Below, piece by piece: positions 25,401-38,200 of a stretch of 64,000 nucleotides of DNA. This DNA is from Mesaphorura yosii (taxonomy: Eukaryota; Arthropoda; Collembola; Poduromorpha; Tullbergiidae). The stretch is taken from contig WIXG01000011.1 of the NCBI GenBank assembly GCA_009869945.1, positions 62,001 to 126,000 on the forward strand. The letters are read 5' to 3'. The position numbers were made by a program, and so were the translations under genes. Under the pieces are notes generated by a model. The model did not search any database and was not told where the DNA came from. It saw only the letters and a list, made by a program, of their open reading frames with translations. Every line of letters begins with the position of its first letter. Position 1 is the stretch's first letter.

Positions 25401-28400
25401 TTCTCGATCTCTTCTCATTCTCAGGATCTCAGGGTGTGATGATCTCTCTCTATCATCACGGCGCACAACACGGGCAAAAAATCTCTCTACGCAAGCTTGG
25501 AGTTCCTCAGACCAGACCAGATAAAGAACTCGTCGAAACTCGCTCGCTCGCTGCACTGCAATTGCAATTCAACTTCAAGTCGAGTGCACATGTGCTCTTG
25601 TACATCTCGAAGAGAGTGTGAAATTTTTGAAAGCAGGTATTGCAAGATGCTGAGATTTGTGTAGATTGGAGTGAAATTGTACTCCCTGTGTTTTGTGTAA
25701 AGGCAGAATGAATGGATGGTGTAAATTTGTCTAAATGTGAAATTATGCTCTCTTCGTCTTTTATGCAAGATGCGTGCAGCCAGCATAAGCATAATGAACT
25801 GATATTTTATGCAAAGGCAGGCATGAGTCTTGAATTAGTTTTGTTTTTGTTTACAACTTTGTACAGTCGTAAGTCTCGTAAGTAATTCGTGCGAGATTGT
25901 GCAGAAGAAATCCATAAAACTTAACGAAAGGACTGAATTACCAAGAAATACTCTCGCTTGTACAGTTACACGAAACACGAGTGCCACACGGCCCACGAAG
26001 ATGTGCGAGTCGCGAGTGTCAATCACTCATCGCAGTCACAGCCGCGATCGTAATCATGGAGTCGGATGTCTGGTGTAATATTCCGAAATATGAGAACGAG
26101 AACGGACGTACGAAAATAAATATAATGCCGCATGCCTTTCGTCTTTCGTCTGGAAAGGCAAATATTTTGATTTGGAACGTCAAAACTCAAGATAGATCTA
26201 TTAATAACGAGCTTAGAGACCTAAGCCGCCAGCCTGATTCACATTGATCATGTCTCCTGTCACCCATAAATCGTGATTGTGATTAGAAATTCTGGTTTCG
26301 ACTTTCGAGAATCGAGCTCATGACACATTTGCTTGCTAATTAGTCTACCTTACTCACTCTAGGCGTCCTGTGACCCACTGCAATACAGTCACCAATTCTT
26401 GTTCTTATTATGCGTTATTATTTGTGTGAGTTATGAATTTACGACTTCTCAAGTCGTGGTAGTAAAACTGACACGTGCAACAGTTTACCGTAAGCTAAAT
26501 ATTTATGGAGATCAGCAAATCACCCTGCGATACTGGTTTAAAGGCACAGGCTTTATCGCGGAACTAATACAGGCACAGATAAACCTGTTGGTTAATTTGA
26601 TTTGATGCATAATGCATGAACTGGAAGTAATTTACGATACAACACCGCACCGGGCAGGGATCATGATCAGCATTAATTAGACTCTTGAATCGCGGTTTGT
26701 TTATCTTAATCTTGCGTCCTGCATTACGCGCAATGCACCACAAATGCACTCAGCACTCGGAAACCAGTATCAAGCCTAACCACAGCCGGTGACCTCATCG
26801 CCGTCACCACTGAAATTTAATGAATGAATTACCGACCGAAACAACGGAATAACACTGGTGAGGCAAGAAAAGCCGACGGACGTGGACGTGAACATGACTT
26901 TCAACCTGTAATGCATTGTTCCTGTTAACGTTAACGTACCCAGTCAAGTCAGTTAGTCAGCCAGGCCGCGCCGCAAAACAATGATTACAATTGACAATTA
27001 AGGTTGATTGACCACCACCAGAAGCTCACGAATATGTTTGCCTAATTTCTTTCCGCATATCACGAACCTTTTGTTAGCGAGACGTCAACCTGCCTTGCCT
27101 GCTTCCTTCCCATGCAACACCAGGAATGGGCTGGGCGTGTGATACTGATACGTCTTTATCTTGACTCTCATTAGGAAAATTTATTAAGTATCATAATAGT
27201 CGCTTGTTATTCGCTGTTTATCGTGTGTACCTTGCCAGCAACAGCGAGCAACAACGGCGAAAGGCCGGCGACTATTCAGCACGCTAATGCTTTAATTCGC
27301 ACCATGAATCAACGGCCAACAATAAGATTCCAATTCCTCATTATTCTTGCCTTCGCGATCCAATTGCAGTCTGCAACAATAATCTCACGATCACGACACA
27401 CGATTCTTTTCCTATAAATCATTCCTGTTGCCTCCTGCCTCGCATTGTCCTTGAACCAGAGCGAGAGCGGCAGTGGCGAAAATTATAGCCTGCCTGCCTT
27501 CTAATTTCTGATTCTTATTGCCAGCAGGTAATGTCAATTACGGAATTAACTGCGAGCGAGTCGAACATTATTGCTCTATAATCGGCTGGCTCCACCTGAG
27601 TTATATAACAATGGGAAATAATCGCGGGGCGAACTAGCGCATTGGCAGTGGCTTGAAACTATAACGCTAAACGCATTTAATTTTGTCTATTTTGTCATGT
27701 CATCGTCATCATCTTGAACGTGAACTAATCTACACACATCATGTATGGCAATGACAATGGCATGGCTGATGCTGACTTGCTGACGGTGACGTCGGCGGGT
27801 CGTGTTTCACAAGTACTTGCGAACGAACTGTGATAAACTTCTTCCGGTGTGCGTTAGTCATCAGAATACAAGTACAGAGCAAGAATAAAATACGAATACG
27901 ATTATGAAGCAGAAGCTTCTTGCCAAGAACAATGAATAATGAATGCCACTGCCAACAGTGACTCGACTCAGCGCGGCGATTCGCCACCTTACCTTAAGGC
28001 TAAATGAGTCAAGCCAAGATCCCGATCGCTGATCGCCATCGCTTCCATAAAGCAAGCGTGGGATAAACGTACGACCAGCCTGACGATGATGATCGAGCCG
28101 GCCGCAGTCCGGTGCAGTGCACTGCGGGCACACGCATGGAGTATGGAGTTGGTGATTTCAGAAGCCGAGAGAAGGAAACAGACAAATGGTGATGGCAAAA
28201 ATGATGATGCATCGAAGAATCATGTTCCTTGTGTCTTGTCAGGTATCATGTACCGAAATAAATTCGCATTTGTCTTTTCGCAATGCCCGTGCAGCTGCAG
28301 CTGTGAAGCTTTTACCTTCATAATTGATACTCACGGTACGCTACGCTTGCAGTCATAAAGTGTGCCTATTAATAACCAAGCCGTTAAACGCAAGTGTAAA

Positions 28401-30152
28401 GCGACACATTAACAAGCGGCTTCATTTCAAATTAGAAACGCCGGAGACGCATGATTCTTATGCAAGCATGACAGAACGTCTTGAAAACTTTCATTTACAA
28501 TTTTTACAAGTGCAGCAACACGCAGCGCAATGCAACCGACCGACCAAATTATGCAAATTGCTTACTGACGAGACGACGACGGAGTTTAATTAAATGCCGT
28601 TTCACGGTACTTAACGACGAAATTAATTTAGAACGTGTAAAGCGGAAGAAATGCACAATAACAATAACAATGCCACCATTGTACCACCCGAACAGTTAAG
28701 TTTTGTCATTGCCTGCCTTTGCCTTTCCATTTTCGCATATTTAACGGCAACTGCAACGAGGCGACGATGCGATGGCAGCTCTCACTTTACTCGCACTTTT
28801 CTGAACCAAAAAAGCATCGCAATCGCAATTGTCGGGAACTTTAACAATTTAATGAACACGCAATGATAAAGACGATTGTTAGTTAAATATTTCGACATGC
28901 AACTCGATGACATGAAATTCCCGACGAAAAAATGTGACATCATATTTTCATTGTTGAATACTGCTAAATTCCGGATAACTTTATGCCAATACCACCTCGA
29001 TTCATGATCCTATTCTATTATGTCAGAATCAGAACGCACACAACTCAATAGAAACCACAATGCGCGTTGGTGGATATCTACCGCAAATTCGTCATGTTTT
29101 GTCTGAATTCATGAATTCTAGAGCTCCGAGCAAAGAGATGAAAAGGTGCAAGGCGCTTACCGCTTCTTAGCTGCGTACAAAAGAAATTGAGATGAGATCC
29201 ACGATTCTCCGTCAATCAGTTGTGGTTAGAGCCCAAATCGGGTTGAGTTCCTGGAGTTCTGGATTGTCTCTTCGCCTCGTTTTCCACGCAGCTCAGCCTC
29301 AACGAATGTATTGTCAGTTCACACTCTCAAGAAGTGCACAACCGTCAACGTTTAATCACTTTCAAAGTTAGCAGCTACCTTTAAATTCCTTGAACTCGTG
29401 ATTCTGGATCTGGAATGTACGACGCAGAGCAGAGCAAAGCAATGCGATCGATCGTCAATCGAATTCGTACGAACAATTAAAAAGGTGGCAGTAAAAAATT
29501 AACACTGCAGGTCCTTTGTCTTAACAATGCACGGGTAAGGTGCTGCCTTGTCTGTCCATTTATGTAAGATCTTGCCTTCCTGTAGAAAAAGTTACGAATT
29601 CTTCGCTCGCTCGCTGCGTTTTCAGTTACTGGCTGGTTGGCTTCTTCTTGGCGACTTGTGACTTGGGAGCTGCAAGTTGCGACTTACGACTTGGCACCTA
29701 TGAAAATTGTGTGTATAAAAAGTTGAAAGACTGCTTTTGTCTGTCTCTGTCTCTGAACTGCGTGCTTGGGATGTTGTACGGAGTAGTACAAGATGCAAAG
29801 TTAATTTGGACACTGAAAACACCAACAACTAACGTTGGTGATGCTGAGACAGACGCGTATGAGTACGTATGAGTTTGGTAGCTTCAGCTTGAAGCTTGGT
29901 GCTAACAAAAAATGCTCATACAGGCTAAAGGAGTACGACTGTACTACGCGTATCTTGTGTTAAATCAAAGCAAAACAACCAAAAGGGTGTTTTCTTTGGC
30001 AAGCAGATGGATGGGATTTGTTCACCCTCCAAGGAAATAACAGAGATTGCCTGCATTGGCGGAGGGTTGAGTTTCAAATCCTTCGTTTCTGGTGTCCGCT
30101 GACTGATTCGTAGTTCTGGCTCTTTTAATAGTAAGAAGTAGATTGATGAGTG
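22489..30152. other. 7.7-kb gene-poor interval
   Basis: It follows the unknown 533-residue gene (AATAAA at 22539-22544) and precedes SMG9. Open frames rarely exceed 100 codons and none carries a recognisable domain or credible splice chain. Notable sequence includes a CAAGTCAAGCCAAGTCAAGTC array at about 24160-24185, a CG-alternating run CGCGCGCGCG near 23305, and many ATTA/GCAT-rich words. No tRNA, rRNA or transposon was recognised by eye. Confidence 0.45.
24160..24185. repeat. CAAGT/CCAAG word array
   Basis: Tandem imperfect copies of the words GTCAAG and CCAAG. Similar arrays occur near 12024, 12130, 18940, 28007 and 45424, on both strands and outside exons. The arrays are short and divergent. 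Confidence 0.5.
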
Positions 30153-31875
30153 ATGGATCCACCAGCAATCAAGCCCAAATTACTTTTGCGCCCTAAATCA
30201 TCTCCTCAACCTGGTTCCACAGCGCCTGCAGCTGCAGCAACGTCAGTTAGCGACGACGGTGGGGGCGGAAGTGTTAACGTGAGTACGGGCACGGTTTCGG
30301 GACCTATCTTGGGCGCAATTCAGTTACTGAAGCGGCAGCCCACAACACCTGGAGCTGGAGGAGAACCTGCATCTTCTGACACGATCTCAGCACCTTCCAG
30401 GAGCAACCAAGCTTCACCGGTACCTGGCCTGCAGCAAGAGAAGGATAGTAGCGGAACGAATAAGCCAATCAGTGGCATTCTTGAGGTTTGTATTTGCAGT
30501 CTTTCTAATTATTTAAGCATATTTTGTTCAATTGTGCCCGTTTTTATTTTGACAGCGGCCAAAGGCCACTCCAGGCTCTGCACAAACCACTGCTGTGAAC
30601 CCATTAGATTGCTTACGACCGTACTCTAGTCCCGTCGAACACGCCGTGCAACTCATAGACGGCAACCTTCACATGTTACCTGATTCCAGTTCATTTCGAC
30701 ATTTGTTAGAAGAAAACAAGAATACCAGAGACTTCTTTGTGGTATGTGCGATTGGACCACCTGCCTCTGGTAAGCTTTTGAGCTTCTACATTTAATAGAG
30801 TATTTGAGAAGGTCATTGAGTAGTTGCCCTTCGATTTTGCAGGAAAATCAACTGTTTTATCGTACTTGGCAAATCCTAAACAGACGAAATTCTTGCCTCC
30901 GAACAAAAACGAATTGATATTTCCTCCCCGAGCAAGCAATGGAAATCAGGATTGCACATTTTTTGTGTCTGCGAACCGGACGATATTTATAGAATTGGCT
31001 CCAGTATTTAGTAGTTCCACAGCTGTCAATTTTGTGGGTCTTGTCCAGCAGTTTGGCACCATTGAAGCCGCAACCGTGGTAAGGAGCGTCTCTCAACTTT
31101 GATAATGAGTTATAATTCATAACACAGGATTGTATGAATTTACAAAGTGGTCTCTAACTTGATCTAGACATGGAATCTTCGTCTAATGCGATGGGCACTT
31201 TCGGTCAGTCATTTGGTCCTACTTTGTAGTGACGGTGTGGTGGATCCTAACTTAATACAATTAGTAAACACTGCTGAAATGATCCAGCCTGTCGTAAGTA
31301 AACTTTATTGCTGATTCTGTTAATTCTGTTTCCGTTGCTGAAAGCGAACTCATGCATATCATCACTGGCATTTGTAGGAATCAGCATTCGGTGAAGGCGT
31401 CTACCCCGAAATTGTTGTAGTCTGTAACAAAGTTCCTATATCTTCATTTTATTCATGGACCGAACCTGGTGTGTCTAAAACACAAACCAAATGGAACAAT
31501 TTGTACAGACAAATCACGGGCAAAACGCCAAGAATTACTCCAAATGTAATAATACTGCCTCATAACAAAACGAATTGTGGGTTCGAAGAGCACAGGTAAA
31601 TTTAATCAAATGATTGCATTTTAGCCAGACCAGAGAATTCAATGAAGTTTGGTATTAAAATTACTTCAAGGTTCTCAGCACTGCGAAAGTTACTCGACCA
31701 ATGGGATCGATACAATCGTGCGCCCTTCATGCCAGACCTCGATGGGAAGCCAAAGATTCCACAAGCTGTCACAATTCCGGAATGGAGTCAAATTGCTTCG
31801 AAATATTGGGAAGAAATGCAACTTCAGTCATTCTTTAGTTCGTACCTTCAGAGCTATCTAAAATTCTGTTCATAA
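30153..31875 (+). CDS. SMG9: SMG9, nonsense-mediated mRNA decay factor (457 aa)
   Basis: SMG9 partners SMG8 in the complex that restrains the SMG1 kinase during nonsense-mediated decay. Six exons are visible: 30153-30485, 30556-30769, 30843-31078, 31168-31293, 31378-31595 and 31629-31875 (TAA). The first ATG in frame is 30153 (MDPPAIKPKL). Residues 1-110 are a disordered Pro/Ser/Gly-rich leader. The conserved core starts with NPLDCLRPYSSPVEHAVQLI and then has a P-loop, GPPASGKST, at 178-186. Further core blocks are TWNLRLMRWALSVSHLVLLC and PEIVVVCNKVP. The C-terminus has the family's W..IA.KYWEE..L.SFF..Y helix. Length is slightly below the human protein. The last exon has two AGs four bases apart; only the second (exon start 31629) keeps the family frame. 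The poly(A) signal AATAAA is at 31938. Confidence 0.93.
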
Positions 31876-31937
31876 TGCTCAATTTTCAAGCTCTTAGGCG
31901 AGGCAAGACTGATATGAATAACCTCATTCCTCGGTTT

Positions 31938-31943
31938 AATAAA
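31938..31943 (+). terminator. SMG9: SMG9 poly(A) signal
   Basis: AATAAA, the first of three overlapping copies (AATAAATAAATAAA), 63 nt after the SMG9 stop codon. Confidence 0.6.
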
Positions 31944-32142
31944 TAAATAAATAAACAATTAATCGCAATTAATTACAGTCCGGTCAGAAAAAATAGGGAC
32001 AACTGCCTCTTTAACACTACTTTTAGACCTGCGATTGGGAAAAAGATGCGCGCAAGAAGTGAAGTAATACCCTTCATATTGAAGTAAAGAGACACGAATA
32101 GGTACGAATTTTAACGGTCCCACTAGTTCTACAGGAAGGATT

Positions 32143-32445
32143 CTATTCCAGAAGTTCAGAACGGTCCGTGTTCATTGTGGTCCGGTGGTGTATAAGGTAA
32201 AAGATCGCTTTACTGACGATGCACACTGCTTGACATTGACCCTTTTCATCGCGGACCCATAAGGCTGGACCGATCTTTCTATGAGAAGCCGTGCCTCTCG
32301 GACCGTTTACTCCACAGACCTTCCCCGCTCGGGTCTTATAATCAAGACGCAATCCGAAGTATTCGTCCAAGAAATTTTGACGCATTTCCGCTTTTGAAAG
32401 TGATAAGGCAGTCACTGGAAAAGTCGGAGGGAATATTTTGAACAC
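32143..32445 (-). pseudogene. Possible retroelement pol remnant (weak)
   Basis: This 100-codon minus-strand frame reads ...KAEMRQNFLDEYFGLRLDYK... and then KIGPALWVRDEKGQCQAVCI. The second block resembles the short beta-barrel at the C-terminus of Pao/BEL or Gypsy integrases (usually VGDLVLVRDE......W.LGRI). There is no DDE core, no long terminal repeat and no neighbouring pol frame, so if real it is a small fossil. It does not overlap a coding exon. The call is weak and could be chance. Confidence 0.22.
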
Positions 32446-32767
32446 ACTGTAGCTTAACCGCAGTGTCTATTGAAATTAAATGCCAACTTAATTACAAAAA
32501 ATTAGCTCCGAGGAATGGGATTGTTCACCTCAACCCTAGTTCTATCCAGCCTGTGAATAAAGTCGCTGCTATTTTATTATTGTGCACCAGTTACCATTGG
32601 AAGCCATGATTAAAAGTTTGATAGAACTTTATATCTCTATCGATTCCAGCTCGATTGAACTGAAATTCTAACTTACTTACGGGGTGTCATGCATGAGAGT
32701 TTTTTTGTAAAGATCATATCATCCACTTTGTAGCCAAATCATTAGTTTTACAGACGTCAGCCTCACA

Positions 32768-34516
32768 ATGTCGTGGGTTTTTAATAGCAACACATTCCAT
32801 CATTATCCATTCTGTTGGTTCATGAATCTGGCTGGTTGTGAAACCGAAGTTCCGAGTCAACGATGCCTAGACCTGGTTAAGACAATGCCGAGACCTGAAG
32901 GACCTCTAAAAGTGCAGATCGCTGCTGGAGATTGCAGTCGCGTCCTACATTTCGACAAACTTTTGGGTGTTTTCGTCGCGTCATGCGCTGGTACACAATA
33001 ATACAAGTCTACATCATGATTCATGACCAAATGAATAAAGCATGACCCCACGACCGAAAATTTCAGGACTTGCGGTGGCCGTATTATTTGCCTACGTCGT
33101 GCGCAATGAATTCTGTATGAGGACGTTGAAGTCAACTGTTGCCACAATCGGAATGGAAATGAATCAAATGCGGCTCTCCGAACTCAATTTTGGGAAATTC
33201 GGTGTATCAGAAGCAGAAGTTGGCGATGCTCCGTCGCAGCGAGATGACTCACACCAACGTGCGAGCAGGCGTCCAGCGCAGAGACGGAGGCAGGGCTCAC
33301 GTTCACGTTCGGGGTCAAGATCGATCTCGTTTGCCCGTTCTACTGATTTTCCGGAAGATGCTCCCCAGTCAGTCGTGAATTTAAGCATCAGTACAATCAA
33401 ATCACCTCCGCGGTACTCGAATGGAAGTCAGGAACGCCTGCAAGAGGACTCAAAGGCCACTGACGTTAGATCCGAGTCTCCGTACAAGAATTTTATCTTG
33501 GAATTGCATCAGCATCCGCGAGGAAACACCGTTCCCTGTGAGAGTCTGTGGGGAATGAGACTAGAATGCTTACTTCGAACCATGAAGATCTCGTATACGG
33601 CGAGTCTGAGGTGCTTCTTGCTCGGAAAAGACGTTAATTAACTAGACATCCATCCTAATTTAGGCTATATTTGACTGCGGAGTGGACCAACATCCCTGGC
33701 TCATGCATCGGGATTTCCAAACACAGTCCCACAGCATGTTCAACACGACTGATGGAAGCGGCTCCTCCATAATTGAGTATTTGTGCGTACACTTTCCTGA
33801 GTCCCGAAATCTGCTAAATGACCACAGAAAAAAAGTTCCGGGGCATTTTCTGACTTCGCTCGTAGAAAATCATTTGTAAGTTGCGATTATTTGAACAGCT
33901 TACAGTCGGTCGTTGCTAATCTTGAATCCATTGCTGTTGAAGAATTCCAATCCTGACCAAGGCACTTGAGTTGAATAAATACCCGATTGTGACCTGCACT
34001 CAACCTGAAGAATTCGACCCCGGTCACAAGAAAGAGTTGCTGGACGATTTAATGTCTCTTTCAGCTGCTTTGAGTACGTCATTTATGATTACTTTTTGTA
34101 ATTTTTCGTTAATCCAACTGCCCTGCCCGACATTTCTTCAGACGACAAGACGTACTTTCTGGGTAAACGCGTTTCCGAAGTCGATTGCACAATATTTGCC
34201 GCACTCGCGCAAATGATTTGGGCAAAATCCGACACGCCTGTCCCACAGTTAGTGCATCGTAAGGGAATTTATCTGCTATAATGCTTCGTACATGCAAGTA
34301 CTGTTTTATTTTTACTCCTGTTCTATCTGATGTTGACTTCCAGGTCATTCCAATTTGGTTGATTACTGTCTTCGCGTGAAATCCGCTCTCTGGCCAGATT
34401 GGAATTGTAACATTCAAATACTCGAGTCTGAATTCGCTGGAAAAGCGAAATCCCAACATTCTGCGCCTGCAACGCCATACTTTACACCATCCGACTCCGA
34501 ATCTGAAGATATTTAA
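32768..34516 (+). CDS. FAX-like protein A (failed axon connections / metaxin-GST family, 462 aa)
   Basis: Failed-axon-connections family members are membrane-anchored proteins with a thioredoxin-like and GST-C-like fold. Exons are 32768-32990, 33067-33599, 33664-33875, 33943-34073, 34142-34258 and 34344-34516; phases agree throughout. The first junction builds a membrane helix, VFVASCA|GLAVAVLFAYVV. A basic Arg/Ser-rich linker follows, then the N-terminal fold from LELHQHPRGNTVPCESLWGM to the SSIIEYLCVHFPE block. The C-terminal GST-like domain ends with TYFLGKRVSEVDCTIFAALA, DYCLRVKSALWPDW and an acidic Ser-rich tail. The intron after ISYT uses a GC donor (33600). Compared with copies B and C, the ENHLYW motif is altered after ENHL, and the thioredoxin-like half is divergent. 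In Drosophila fax interacts genetically with Abl in axon guidance; carrying that role over is inference. Confidence 0.83.
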
Positions 34517-35289
34517 AATGAAATGAAGTTTAAATACGCATCCCATAACTCAAGTCCAAGAATGTAGTGTGAGTTGCAGTATCATTATGCTAACTTAATC
34601 CAAGTGAAGAGAACGGATTCAAGTCTAAATTGCAAGGTGATAATTTTATTCTTGTGCGTCCCGATTTGTCCAAAACGCAATAAATACGCTCCCACGTCCT
34701 GTCGTATCATTTATCAATTCATCCATCCTCTTTTTCCTCATTGCAATCAGTCATTTGGTTATTTGGGTTTCAAGATTACGCTAAGCGATGTGTTTTGAAG
34801 ACAAAGGAACAAAGCACACAACGTATTGTACTCGTCCTGATGAATGGGATTGGGAGCAGGAACGAACGTGGCAATTTTTTCTACGCAGCCAAACTCAAAT
34901 ATTCGTGTTCGTCCTCGTGACTGCGATACGGTCGGTCTTCGACTAATTTCTTATTAAGTAAGCTAGTTAAGTGCTTACTCAATCCGTAGTCATTAATTCT
35001 TTAGCAGTTATCCCGTTAAGAAGGCTCTAGTTAACTAGTTGGAATAACAGCATCGGCGATTTAGTTACGGACTTTCACAGCGGCCACGGCCTCCACGGTA
35101 AGTGACGTCTTATATCATTTCTTTGCCAAATTTGTTCCAATTCCCATTTTAAATGATACCCTCCTGTAATCAGAATTTCAATCTCCAGGCGAAACTGCGG
35201 AACATCGAAAAACACCGCACCCTAGACAGACGAGACGGTTACACAGTCATCTTCTCGTAGTCGATGGGCTTCGCTCGACGGTAAATTCA
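34517..35289. other. Spacer between FAX-like A and ZCCHC7
   Basis: It holds the FAX-like A poly(A) signal (AATAAA, 34679-34684) and the presumed ZCCHC7 promoter and leader. A perfect 12-bp palindrome CTAGTTAACTAG sits at 35027-35038, about 250 bp before the ZCCHC7 start codon. No gene is seen. Confidence 0.5.
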
Positions 35290-38200
35290 ATGCCCAAATT
35301 GAAGGTCGAGGTATGTCGGTGTCATCTTATGAATGGTAGCCAATACACAACAGGCAAATATGACTTATATAACTTCTTTCCATTGATTCGAATTTAGGTT
35401 AATATTGCAAGCAATGACGCCCAAGAGGGCTCGGATGATGATGAGATTATCGTGGTCCCTTACGTGAAACCACCTCCAACTATAATCTGCCTTGTCGAGA
35501 GCGAAAGCGACGGTGAGGACACAACATCGTCCAGTAAACATTCCGGGAAGAAACGTAAAAAGAAAGATAAAACTGACAAACCGACAAAGAAGTCGTCGAA
35601 ATCTGGGACCGGTGAATCGGATGAATCACCGAGGAAGAAGACCAGTAAAAGTAAAAAAGGTGCTAAGGGCAAGGATAAATCCGACCGATTGAAAAATTCT
35701 AATCACAAGAAAAAGACAAAGTCATCTCGGGACAGATCGGCAACGGAGAATGAAGACCCTGCTAATGTGAATGCAGCGTACTTGGGGAATGACAGAAGAA
35801 AGGACAAATCCGGGACCGATTCAGGATCGGGACTCACAACGACTTCAAATATATTTCAACCAAGTTCAGCGGCACTGGCAGACTCAGCAAATTCAGCCCA
35901 TCAGGAGGACAGAGAAAATGGTCGCAAGAGAAAGGCAAGCGGGAGCAAGCAATCATCAAAGACAAAAAGCCCCAGAGTTCGAACTAACAGTTCCAAATCT
36001 GCCGAAGAGGAGAGCCATGAAGATTCTCAACGGTTTGCTCGGCGCCTGGGCTTACCTATATCACCTCCGCTCGCTGATTCTGCGAGAGAGGACACTGCCG
36101 ATCTCGAAGACGAACCACCAAGAAAGAAGAAACTATCGAAAAAGTCCAAGAGAAAGAGAACTAAGTCAAGAGATGATGAATCTGAATCTGAAGTTTTTGA
36201 AGCGGTTACTGAACCTGATGAAGTGAACATTGAGGAAGCTATTGCTATTGCTCCCAACACAGTTTCCAAAAGCATTGAGAGCGATCATGGTGACGAGGAG
36301 ACCCCTCCTGCAGTATCTGAGAACATGGCCCACGAAAAAGAAGAGCCAAGTTGGCCAATTGAGAGTCCCAATCAGCCACATTCCGACGCAGGCACAGTTG
36401 AGCAGCAGCAGACTGAAGGAGTTCTTGAAATACAAGAAAATACTAGTGCAGCTCAAAATTATTCTTCCATTAAGTGCATCGTACCACTTCCGTCTATATT
36501 CCCTTATAAATGGACTGCAGATATGAAAAGATACTACGGCGAGTCAATTGTGGACACGACCCTCATAGAAAACAATCAAATAAATAATTATGGCGGAAAA
36601 GCGTGCCGCACCTGCGGACGCAACCCGGGAGAACACGTCGCTGCCGAATGTTCTGCCGCTGAGCGGGCTCCAGTTTGTTTGGTGTGTGGATCGCAGGGAC
36701 ACTCAAGCCCTTCGCAATGCCGAAATACACTGTGCCTCTCCTGCGGACATCAACTGTATAGCTTTCAAAGAGGTTGCTCGAAATGTACTCAACAGGCCAA
36801 TCCTGTGAAGTGCTCTATCTGCGGCATGACTGGCCATGTCAATAGGGACTGTCCCGACCACTGGAGACGATATCACAATGTTACGGATTTTATGTTGGGT
36901 GATCAGTCAGGTGACACTGAAAATTCAAGGGAAGACGACGACCAAAGTGCTGAAGGTTCTAGCCGTAAATTCAAGTACGTGTCACGACCGAATTCGAGCT
37001 GCGCAAACTGTGGGCAACGAAAGCACAATTACTTTCACTGCAACAAGCCACGAATGAATGCAGATGGAAGCGAATATTCAATTGACAAGGGGTCAGCGAC
37101 TTTGGCTTACTATCCTCATAAACCTTTTATAGTGCAAAAATTGACGGCTGCCGACTTTAAAGAAATTGATCTTCTCAATGCGAATTGCTCACACCCCAAT
37201 GAAATGACATTTTCACCCCAGACCCACGCCCAGGACAGAGCTGCTGCAAATCCAGTAGCAGTGGCTGCAGTTCAACAACAAACCGTTGGGAGCGGTCAGG
37301 CAGTAACTGTGGAATTCTGCAGTGAAATTGTTACTAACGTGTTGGAACTGGACCAGGTTGATCACTCTATCTTAGACGAAGCCATTGATGCAGTGAAGCA
37401 TTGCTTCGAGGAGGGAGTCACACTGCTTTCGGAGTATGGGAAATTGCAACTTAAGGGACCTCGAGACGCGATAGAAAGGTCAAAAGTAAGTCTACGTATA
37501 TTTATGCTGAAGCTGAGACAAGACAACAAGGATGCCGTTTTGAGTGAACCCCGAATTACTCGCCAATGTAACCAGATTCGAAATCCTCCAAAGAATTGGA
37601 GCCCCAAAAGAAGACCTCGTTATTTTGAACCGGAACCGTTTACGTCAGGGAATCCCAGAGAAAGGGGAACAGGGTCGGGCCAGAATACTTCCGATGGAAC
37701 TATCCGTATTGATTCAGAAGGAGCTCGTCAGAATTCTTCAACGTCATCACCTAGAAGAAGCTCCACTCGTTCTGGATCTCCATTTGTCAATCAGGGAAGA
37801 GACGCCGACTTGGAAAGGGAAAAGACGAATGAATTGGCTCAGCGAGGAGAGACCAATCAACAAGTTCTGACAGATAACACAAATTCTGCACCAGCACAGC
37901 CGCCAGCGTTTATCCCCGCTCCTCCGAATACTGTAGCTAGTCTGGCTAGCACTTACTGCGTAAGTCTAGCGTCGATTTTTTCAATTCTTCAGCCACCGCC
38001 AAGACCGCCTCCGCAGTATCCAAGCATGACCTTTTCAGAGGATGAAATGAAATCCTCATTCGATGTGGACGAGAGAAAATTCACAGTGGAAGACCTCGCT
38101 CAACTTCCGTCTCTTCCGTACTTATCATTAGCATTCAGATCACCTACGAAGGAGTACATCCCAGTCCATCTGCCTGTGCCCATTCCTGTCGTCACTCAAC

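Larger units (their letters stand above)
31876..32767. other. SMG9 3' region and spacer
   Basis: It contains the SMG9 poly(A) signal cluster (AATAAA repeats from 31938), then a minus-strand open frame of uncertain origin (listed separately). Just before the next gene is a TTTTACAG acceptor next to its ATG, suggesting an untranslated first exon for FAX-like gene A within this spacer. Confidence 0.5.

Noticed and set aside
33042-33066. ATG at 33042 as the start of FAX-like A
   Set aside because: A donor at 32991 and an acceptor at 33066 join an upstream ORF in phase and complete a membrane helix, so this ATG lies in an intron.
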